64,000 nucleotides of DNA from contig OY294069.1 in NCBI GenBank assembly GCA_958510875.1, positions 166,345,111 to 166,409,110 on the forward strand. The letters are read 5' to 3'. Positions within the stretch are counted from its first letter, which is position 1. Each line of letters opens with the position of its first letter. The notes beneath the pieces were generated by a model. That model was not told the DNA's origin. It saw nothing but the letters and a program-made list of their open reading frames with translations, and did no database searches. The DNA is from Endomychus coccineus. Lineage: Eukaryota; Arthropoda; Insecta; Coleoptera; Endomychidae. A program made the translations under genes and the position numbers. Below, in pieces: positions 57,326 to 64,000 of this stretch.

Positions 57326-57639
57326 ACAATCTTATTATATTATTACATATTATCTTATATGTAAACAAACCGAAGAACCGTCTTAAAATTCCTTCAAGTC
57401 AGATGAGTATAAACCTGTTATTTATTAACTATGTTGTACTTGTACATACTTCACTACCGTTAGCAAAAACAAGTATCGATAATTTACACATATCCCTCAT
57501 AGATTAATTATATTGTAAGCAATAGCGAACGATTCTAAACTAAATAACTAATATTTATAACGCCAAATACATACCCCTTACCGTCTAATAAAAATGTGCA
57601 AACGATCTAAAGGTCCTTTTTCCTGAATTTTTCTAGTTC
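57326..57639. other. Stretch without recognised feature
   Basis: No supported feature. Confidence 0.4.
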
Positions 57640-58850
57640 TAGTTTTGGATTTCCTATATAGCGTGCTTGCCTATACCACAGAAAGGTTCCGGTCCAACCA
57701 GAGGCGTTTCAGCTCCATTGCCTGCAAGGGCATCTGCCTGTTCATTTCCCTCGATTACGGTTTGTCCTGGAACTCAGTGGAGGATGATTATGTTCTGCAA
57801 TCCTGAAGTATTTAGCTTAGTTTTGCATTTTTGAGCTCATGGCTGTCATTGCTGCTTGACTATCGGACATGATGGCTATATTCTTCTTTTTGTATCCTTT
57901 GTCCCTATTGAGCTGTGCACATCTCTCAATTGCATGGTCTTCCGCAAGAAAGATACTGGTGTATTTACCTATGGGTTCGAAGTATTTGGTTTCCTACCCA
58001 AAAACTCCGGACCCCGTACCTTCTGCAGTTCTTGATCGCTCGGTATACCAACAGATTGCTACTTTCCTAACAGGGTGAGTGATCCCCTGTCTACACTCTG
58101 ATTTGTTCCCAAGGTAGGTTGGAAGTTCTGGGTAAGTGCGAACACATGAGATTTTAAGTGTTTCTTCTTCAGAGTGATATTGTTCTTCCATCAAAGTTTA
58201 ATACCTCCAGGAGATTCTTCTTTGCTTATATTGAATATAGTAGTATTCGCTGTTCTGTGTATAATTTATGGATGGGGCTAGTGCCAGTAATTCCTTCATG
58301 CTAGCCGCAGGCAGGATCTTGGAGCCCCAGTTATACATGCAAGTTTTTGGGCCTTCATTAATTCTCTTGGTTTCATCACTTCAGGCTATCGCTTCATCGG
58401 TGAGAATACGTCTCACCATCACGGTGTACTTCCAGAGAAGTATTTTGGGTGAACAACCCCATATTTTGGCTGCAATCCTTTTGCACACATTTAGAACACG
58501 TGTCTTAATGGTGTATTTTAGGGGTCCGGAGTATTTTCCGAACCAAAAACACAGGCCCCAGTACCTTCTGTAGTTCTAGATCCATCGGTATACCAATGTA
58601 TGCTCCTTTCCTAACAGGTTGAGTGTTCCTCTGTCTCCTCTCTTCTTGATTTCCGAGGGAAGTTTGAAAGTTCTGTGTAAATACGAACACCTTGCAAAAG
58701 GTGCCATGAGTATTGGGTATTTCTTCTTCAGAGATATTGTTCTTCCACCAAAATCCACATAAGATTCTTCTTTGTTTATAGTCAGCATATTTTTAGCTAT
58801 CCTACTTATGGCCAAATGGAGGGGATATCTATAGAGCAAGACCTTGCAGC
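57640..58850 (-). pseudogene. Non-LTR RNase H region, partly duplicated in tandem
   Basis: Minus strand 58070-57690: ICWYTERSRTAEGTGSGVFG, TKYFEPIGKYTSIFLAEDHA, IERCAQLNRDKGYKKKNIAI, MSDSQAAMTA and IEGNEQADALAGNGAETPLV. This is an almost complete RNase H domain with SDSQAA and GNEQADALA kept and WYTDGS changed to WYTERS. About 550 bp upstream, 58640-58540 repeats the first part (GAYIGIPMDLELQKVLGPVF in a shifted frame). Preceding blocks (LGNKSECRQGITHPVRK, LGNQEERRQRNTQPVRK) are also duplicated. Same family as 52-53 kb. Confidence 0.75.
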
Positions 58851-59399
58851 CCCGTTATGCATATGCATGTAAGCCTTTGGGTCTTAATTGATTCCCTCTG
58901 TTCGGTTATTTGCTTGGTTTTATCGCTCCAGGCCATCTTTTCATAGGTGAAGATATGACTCTGTATTTTGGGTGGATAACCTCTTGTTTTACCTTCCACC
59001 CTACTGCATACCATTTCCAACATTTCTCTGTGATCTGATGACCTCGCATAGATTACTCTCAAATTTTGCTCTTGCGATTTGTACTATATCAGCTGCATAT
59101 TCTTGGCAGCGGATTCCTCTTACAGGTGATCCGCTTCCATGCTCCACAGAAGGGGTGGTAATTACTCCATCCCCCAGTGAGTATCCTCTTGTTGTGTATA
59201 TTATGATGGTGCTTCCTCCCTTCCTTGTCTCAGTCTTTTGGTTCGTAGCATTTTCCCCAACCATCTGGATGAGGTTTGGTCTAAGTTCCTCTTCTCGAGG
59301 TAGGTCCTAACTACCTCCTTCGATGTCAAGGAAGGCACAAAAAACTATTTCTTTCTGTTCTAGCGCCTATTTCAGCAGTCAGCTGATACAGTCCGGTGG
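58851..59399 (-). pseudogene. Probable upstream RT part of the same non-LTR copy
   Basis: Continues in the same orientation. Minus-strand frames give fragments such as QIARAKFESNLCEVIRSQRN that fit the RT C-terminus to RNase H linker only weakly. Boundary with the plus-strand RT piece after 59400 is uncertain. Confidence 0.4.
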
Positions 59400-59880
59400 A
59401 CATATTTTAAAAAATATGGAGAATGTTCAGTTGTGGCATAGGATATCTCCAAAGCAGTTGACCGGGTCGGCACCACAGTATTCTTGGGAAAATTCCGTCA
59501 TATGGTTTGCCTCCCAGACTTTGTCGTCTACTATCGAATTTTCTTCCAGATAGATCACTCCATGAAGTGATTGATGAGACTCTGATAGAATGAGTATCAA
59601 TGCTGGTGTTCACAGGTATCAGCCTTGGCCCCAACTTTAATTCTGCTGGATATCAACGATCTGTTGGAAGTGATATCCTGTCCCGTCCATAGCTTCGCAG
59701 ATGATGGTACATTATATACCGTTTTCTCATCTACAGCCCCTATATCGTCCAATGAATTCAGAAACAGATCGAAGAAATAAATGAAGAAATGGGAATCTGA
59801 TAGTCTAGTTGAGTTTAATGCAACCAAAACTCGAGCTTGTATTTCCACAATCCACCTCACAATCTCTAATATTATTCCTA
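59400..59880 (+). pseudogene. Jockey/CR1-like RT fragment with FADD motif
   Basis: Plus strand 59440 onward: DISKAVDRVG, GKFRHMVCLPDFVVYYRIFF, then ILLDINDLLEVISCPVHSFA followed by DDGTLYTVFSSTAPISSNEF. DISKA.DRV and SFADDGT are RT motifs with the catalytic aspartates intact. Stops and frameshifts occur. Related minus-strand copies lie at 45.2 and 62.8 kb. Confidence 0.72.
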
Positions 59881-60692
59881 TGAAGTCTCGTGTAGTACAA
59901 AAAAAATAGCGTAACGATAATTAAAACAGTTTTTTTTTTGTACAGCCGATTAAAAATCATACTAATTCAGTGCAAGAATTGTTGAAAGTTGATTCCTTTA
60001 GAAAATTTTATCGTTAATAATTATTGTTGAATATTTAGAGTTTACGTCTTATTTTAACATTTTTCCAAAAAAAAACACGAATTTCTGGATTCCCATTCAT
60101 ATTAAAAGTGAAGCAAAGGTATTGTAGAATTGTACACTACTTTCTAATGACCCAAGAACTAAGAGAAAAAAAAATAAGAAAACTATATGCCACGATACAA
60201 CATAATTTTATATATAAGTGTCTGTTGAATAAAACAATCATTGTTGGCTAGAAGGACCCATTAATGCCTTCACACGTAGTTTGTTAAAAATTTACGACGA
60301 AAAGGAACTTTTCTTCGAAATATACGTTCATATAAATAGAACACCTTCGAGAACAAACCGTCCTGTTAAATCAGTATTTATTTGGTTCAGATATAGCACG
60401 TTTATTTTATTTCCGGAAAGTTCCCATTGTCCGTGGTGTAAAGTTAATGTGACATTTAACGAAAAGGAAAATTTCTTATCGCATATCTCAATATAAAATG
60501 ACTTTGAGAGTATTTAGTTCCAACCTGGGTTGAATAAACGTAATCTACAAACTAGCACAAAGGATAACATTGAAGCTGTGTTTGAGCAAGTAGCTGAATC
60601 ATTTATTTTAGAGATTAGCACGAGAAAATAATATGAACACAGTGGATTGCATATAAACTTATCATAATCGCAGTATGTAAATAAAGTATGAT
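59881..60692. other. Stretch without recognised feature
   Basis: No supported feature; a 71-codon frame at 60281 has no family signature. Confidence 0.4.
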
Positions 60693-61656
60693 TTTTAAGC
60701 TATTGCATATAGCTTTTATCGCGGGCTTTGAGCGCGGCCACCGAATCAAGAAATTCCGTAACGAAAAATAATGTAAGACCTAAACGTGTTACTTCTTACC
60801 GAATCTTGCATGGCGCATGATAATCCGATTGAAATACCTAATTTCAATTGTATTGTTCAATTCAAACGAGATACTGTTCCAAAAGGTGGGGTAGCTATTT
60901 ACCAAAATAATAATAATGTAACTAATATTATGACTCCGAATATTGAAATAAATATTGCACACGTTAGCGATGTTAATGTTAGGCGCTCATTTTTTGGAGA
61001 TATTTGTGCGTGCTTATGCAAACTTGGAAATGGCCTACACATAGTCATGGTAGCAATTTACATTCCTCCGAATCCAAAATTGGACGAGGTAGAGCATTTT
61101 ATTCATCGCACTTTACTGGAGTACACTGAAGAAGGGTCGAAAATACTTGGTACAAATGGTAATAAATTTCCACTTATCTTGGCTGGCGATTTCAACATCA
61201 ACTTCGCTGATAAAAAATCAGAGCGGTTGACAACTTTTCTTTCGGAAAAATTGAATTTGAAAATGAATAATGATCCACAAGAATCCACAACAAAATATGG
61301 GGCCACCATTGACGCGGTATTTTCCAGATATTTAGAGGATATCAAGTCTCAAACTTATGTCTCTTATTTCAGTTACCATAAACCTATAGTTTCAATGATA
61401 ACAAATTCCTGAATAACCTACATGTATTGTAAGATAATTAAAATATTTTAAACGATATTAACTTCTCATTTATTCAATAAAAGAAAAAAATTTTGTTTTC
61501 TTATCGGTCACCACGCTCAAAAAGTGTAACTTGAATTAATATCAAAGAAAAAAAAATACTGCATAAATTAAAAATGCATAAATAATTATAATTGCATAAG
61601 TTGAGAAAAAATGCTATGCAATAGCTTCACCGCGGCAGTCCCCGAGTGCCACACGT
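60693..61656 (+). mobile_element. Helentron-type derivative with endonuclease ORF
   Basis: Starts TTTTAAGCTATTGCATATAG with CGCGGGCTTTGAGCGCGG, ends GCTATGCAATAGCTTCACCG then CGGCAGTCCCCGAGTGCCAC and ACG followed by a T run. The inner 5' terminus (to about 60775) is joined directly to an endonuclease ORF, so the Rep/helicase part is missing. Shares both ends, inverted, with 49605-50658. Confidence 0.72.
60786..61412 (+). CDS. Endonuclease/exonuclease/phosphatase-type domain, C-terminal module of a Helentron protein
   Basis: A 208-codon frame without stop. Near the start LLLTESCMAHDNPIEIPNFN supplies the catalytic-glutamate block (TES). The middle has KRDTVPKGGVAIYQNN and HIVMVAIYIPPNPKLDEVEH. 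Then LILAGDFNINFADKKSERLT carries the GDFN active-site block. The end, STTKYGATIDAVFSRYLEDI then SYFSYHKPIVSMI, has the final histidine (SYHKP). These are the APE-like nuclease motifs found at the C-terminus of Helentron replication proteins. The first strand of the domain and everything before it are deleted. The frame opens through GTG and no true start is visible. Catalytic residues look intact. Confidence 0.75.
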   Translation: MLLLTESCMAHDNPIEIPNFNCIVQFKRDTVPKGGVAIYQNNNNVTNIMTPNIEINIAHVSDVNVRRSFFGDICACLCKLGNGLHIVMVAIYIPPNPKLDEVEHFIHRTLLEYTEEGSKILGTNGNKFPLILAGDFNINFADKKSERLTTFLSEKLNLKMNNDPQESTTKYGATIDAVFSRYLEDIKSQTYVSYFSYHKPIVSMITNS

Positions 61657-61790
61657 TTTTTTTCTTTTATACTTTAATACACGAAGAAAGAACATCGTGT
61701 GAGCCAGCGGTGGAAGGCCTGTCGCCGGATAGACTGACGACCCTCCAAACGTTCAGGGGAATCTGAAATATTTTTCAGTCTCAATTTATT

Positions 61791-61907
61791 ATGGCCTCTA
61801 CTGATGACGACATGTTAGCGCTCTTCGGTTTAGTAGTCGCTTTGGGTAAAGGTAAAAAGAATCCCAAAAAGAAACGTGTAGTATGGTGCAAAGAGTGGTT
61901 GAAATAA
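61791..61907 (+). CDS. Harbinger transposase N-terminus, truncated
   Basis: 38 codons from ATG: MASTDDDMLALFGLVVALGK then GKKNPKKKRVVWCKEWLK and a stop. Acidic start, basic patch and a W-x-x-W(L) motif are usual at the N-terminus of Harbinger transposases. The stop comes from the deletion junction, and the DDE domain is gone. Confidence 0.5.
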   Translation: MASTDDDMLALFGLVVALGKGKKNPKKKRVVWCKEWLK

Positions 61908-61909
61908 TC

Positions 61910-62157
61910 CTCATTGAATCCTTCACTTTTTGTGATTCCTTGCGAAAACTACTCCTTAAGTTATTGATTTTTTTGAGAACAGTAGACTTCTTACAAGAAG
62001 GATCGATTTCCTTCCATTTTTCTACCAATTTCAAATACGCCTTATCATTCTTATCACGGTTGTGATAGTTTTCCGATTTCACACTCCGCAGACACGGCTC
62101 ACTATGATAAATCGCGATAAATTCCTCCAAACACCTGTTTTCTATTTCGCGCGACAT
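61910..62157 (-). CDS. MADF (Myb/SANT-like) DNA-binding protein of a Harbinger element, 3'-truncated
   Basis: From ATG at 62157: MSREIENRCLEEFIAIYHSE then PCLRSVKSENYHNRDKNDKA, YLKLVEKWKEIDPSCKKSTV and LKKINNLRSSFRKESQKVKD. The spacing of F...Y..EPCLW-like, Y.NR..KD.AY..L and V..KINNLR..FRKE..KV is a full MADF domain (about residues 9-85). In PIF/Harbinger elements a second protein of this kind escorts the transposase. After SMR the frame runs into antisense of the transposase start (to 61798), showing the deletion joint. Host MADF genes look similar, but the flanking terminal repeats favour an element. Confidence 0.75.
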
Positions 62158-62365
62158 GGTGCACTCACACTAAAACTGTCTGACAGATAGTCCGACAAGT
62201 GACCGTGCCATACACACGTTCAGACTTGTGTTTGATTGCATCATGCCGGCCGGATAGACGAACATATCTAACAACTTTTTCCGGCCGCCTGAACAGAACA
62301 GTCTTAACTAACAGGCCGACCGGAGTATATACACGTTCAGGCGACAGGCCTTCAGGCGAGAGATC

Positions 62366-63160
62366 TCCCACCTTTCTACCATGTTCTAGAGAGGTCAATG
62401 AATTCCTAAGTGTAACATATCAATCAGACGACTAGCTCCCTTCTGGATAGAATCCAATAGCTTCCGAGTATATTTGGGGAGCTGAACTCCAAACATATGA
62501 ACAGTACTCCAGGATAGATCGAATCTATGTTTTGTAGATTATGAGGAGCTTCTGGGGTGTAAAGTAGCTCTTGGCACGGAATAGAAAACCAAGTTTTTGT
62601 GAAGTGGTTTTCGCGGTGGACCTCACTGGAATAGTTGTACCTGACATCATCATATTAGGGATGTGAGATGCGCCATCATGGAAAGAACGTGAGCTTGAAT
62701 TTTGGTTGCATTTAATTCCACTAGATTATCAGATCCTCATTTTAAAATCATTGCTAGATCTCCATTAATTGCGTCAAACTGTCTCGCTCCTCTGGTTTTA
62801 TTGGATGGTATAGTGGCTTTAGATGAAGTGTACCATCATCTGCAAAGCTTTGGACGGGGCAGATCGTTGATATGGAGCAGAATCAAAGTTGGTGCCAAAA
62901 CAGATCCCTGCGGAACAACAGCGTTAATAGCCAGTGTATCGGAGGATACTCCGTCAACTACCACACGGAGTGAACCATCAGAGAGAAAAATCGATAGTTA
63001 GCGACAAAGTTGGGGCTGCATAGCATATGCAGGAAGGTTCCAAGAAAGAAGGCTTTGGTGTCAGACTCGGTCAAATGCTACAAATAAGTAATATTTTGGC
63101 TAGTTCCTTCGAACTACGAATCTGCAACATAAGTAGTTGATATGGAAGGAAGTACTACAA
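62366..63160 (-). pseudogene. Jockey/CR1-like non-LTR fragment
   Basis: 62370-62640 matches the 3' region at 23.0-23.3 kb (AACTCCAAACATATGAACAG, TAGCTCTTGGCACGGAATAG). 63080-62700 on the minus strand gives RT pieces (SPNFVANYRFFSLMVHSV, APTLILLHINDLP, and DDG-coding DNA with a stop before it). The order in the element is kept, with stretches deleted. Confidence 0.68.
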
Positions 63161-63323
63161 AGATCAGTAATGGTATCCATTTTGATTTTAATTTGTATTA
63201 ACGATCTTCCCCAAAAATATACCAAGGGCAAAAGTAGGTCATGTTTGCATCAGCTTGAATTATAATAAGCTGATATGCAGTCAGCGCTGCACGACTGGTG
63301 TACATATAATAGGTTGTGCCTAT

Positions 63324-63523
63324 NNNNNNNNNNNNNNNNNNNNNNNNNNNNNNNNNNNNNNNNNNNNNNNNNNNNNNNNNNNNNNNNNNNNNNNNNNNNN
63401 NNNNNNNNNNNNNNNNNNNNNNNNNNNNNNNNNNNNNNNNNNNNNNNNNNNNNNNNNNNNNNNNNNNNNNNNNNNNNNNNNNNNNNNNNNNNNNNNNNNN
63501 NNNNNNNNNNNNNNNNNNNNNNN
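63324..63523. other. Assembly gap (200 N)
   Basis: Exactly 200 unknown bases, a conventional length for a gap of unknown size. Confidence 0.99.
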
Positions 63524-63529
63524 AGTCGG

Positions 63530-63775
63530 TGTTTATCAAAAATCTCGTCTGTTATTCCACCACGGGATATTCCAGCTAGACAGACTAAACGAGATCAAAC
63601 TAGTCACCCCTTCACTGTCAAGCTCCAGACCTGCCGAATGTCTTCCTGTCAGACTCAATTTTTTTTATCGAACAGCCTTCAAAGAAATAACGAATCTCTT
63701 CTCCTTACATTCCACTGCTGGCTCACGCGATGTTACTCTAACATTATACGTTTCCCTCTCGTGTAGTTAAAGTAA
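63530..63775 (+). pseudogene. Non-LTR C-terminal tail
   Basis: Plus strand gives RDQTSHPFTVKLQTCRMS then, after a frame change, FFYRTAFKEITNLFSLHSTA. The SHPF.V......R...Y...F..RT...WN-like pattern is the last block of jockey/CR1-type ORF2. Short and frameshifted. Confidence 0.5.
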
Positions 63776-63819
63776 AAAAATCAAGGAGATCGAAATAAAA
63801 AAAAAATTCTAGGACACTT

Positions 63820-64000
63820 GTTTCTATCAAACAATCAATCAACACGAGAGCGGAAAATTCTTGTGCACCTAGACCGCTCAATTGGGTCCATTGTGCACCA
63901 TTTGATACAAGACTCAGACCGGGAGGACTAGGGGTAGCGCCGAAGGCTGGAATTCTGCTTTTTGACTGATGTCTCTTATGGCCTCAGGCGGCATCTAAGC
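63820..64000 (-). mobile_element. Non-LTR 3' end, sister of the 19.4-kb insert
   Basis: AATCAATCAA at the 3' side, then ACCTAGACCGCT, GTCCATTGTGC(A/G)CC, AAGACTCAG, TTCTG and TGATGTCTCTTA(T/A)GGCCTCAGG as at 19440-19590. Continues beyond the window. Confidence 0.7.

Larger units (their letters stand above)
61700..62365. mobile_element. PIF/Harbinger element, internal deletion derivative
   Basis: GAAGGCCTGTCGCC at 61713-61726 is inverted at 62340-62353. GCCGGATAGAC motifs recur at 61724 and 62251, and further GGCCG/CCGG-rich motifs lie subterminally. Inside are the 5' part of a transposase-like frame (+) and a MADF-domain frame (-), the two-gene content of PIF/Harbinger elements. The frames point at each other and meet near 61908. 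Exact termini and the expected 3-bp TWA target duplication were not fixed. Confidence 0.6.

Noticed and set aside
59597..59860. 87-codon minus-strand frame
   Set aside because: Antisense of the plus-strand RT piece with FADD at 59700.
62702..63001. 99-codon plus-strand frame near 62.7 kb
   Set aside because: Antisense shadow of the non-LTR reverse transcriptase read on the minus strand.
43554..63323. Upstream rut exons (M1 cassette, start of C1a)
   Set aside because: I looked on the minus strand for the expected helical linker and LLSVLPQHVA-type block and found no plausible match, so no exon is called.

Overview
The window is AT-rich, intron-dominated animal DNA, almost certainly from an insect (order not determined). 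The reasons are one conserved multi-exon gene with an insect-type protein sequence, very large introns, and a dense arthropod-style load of transposable elements. These include Penelope-like elements, jockey/CR1-like and RNase H-bearing non-LTR retrotransposons, an R2-type tail, mariner, Tc1, Tigger and Harbinger relics, Helentron-type derivatives and several foldback elements. No bacterial, CRISPR or tRNA feature was seen, and there is one 200-N assembly gap.

The one real host gene is a membrane adenylate cyclase of the rutabaga / mammalian type 1 kind (rut), on the minus strand. Eight exons are visible: 43553-43442, 33354-33068, 30908-30764, 22217-22035, 4994-4809, 1224-946, 852-587 and 324-84. 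All have AG/GT borders and the phases join without a stop (about 566 codons). They encode the catalytic C1a domain, the C1b region, the second membrane cassette and the linker into C2. The N-terminal exons (M1 and the start of C1a) and the C2 catalytic exons were not found and should lie right and left of what is annotated here.

Everything else is intron or 5' flank filled with repeats. Layout: 1.3-2.3 kb Tigger relic; 2.5-4.6 kb foldback FB1; 5.3-7.6 kb two inverted-repeat elements and an R2-like tail; 9.9-11.6 kb foldback FB2; 12.5-14.0 kb deleted Penelope copy; 16-17.3 kb non-LTR pieces; 19.2-21.4 kb nested foldback holding a non-LTR insert and a dead mariner; 23 kb non-LTR tail; 24.8-26.2 kb foldback FB4; 28.2-29.5 kb inverted-repeat element with a higher-order minisatellite; 33.7-37.5 kb non-LTR copies; 39.3-40.8 kb Penelope copy split by foldback FB3; 41 kb second Penelope family; 42.4-43.3 kb non-LTR 3' end; 47-48.7 kb Penelope and Tc1 scraps; 49.6-50.7 and 60.7-61.7 kb two oppositely oriented Helentron derivatives; 51.5-53.4 and 57.6-59.9 kb non-LTR copies; 54.4-57.3 kb the most complete Penelope element, with an intact-looking hammerhead ribozyme; 61.7-62.4 kb deleted Harbinger element; 62.4-64 kb further non-LTR pieces.

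The most notable discovery is a family of four foldback elements. They differ in size and body but share the termini TAGTC(C/G)AG, each is flanked by an exact 3-bp target duplication (GAA, ATG, TTA, ATT), and they share an internal motif ending in GAACACGAAT or a variant. One of them (FB3) interrupts a Penelope 3' end, and an uninterrupted paralogue of that site lies in the same window.
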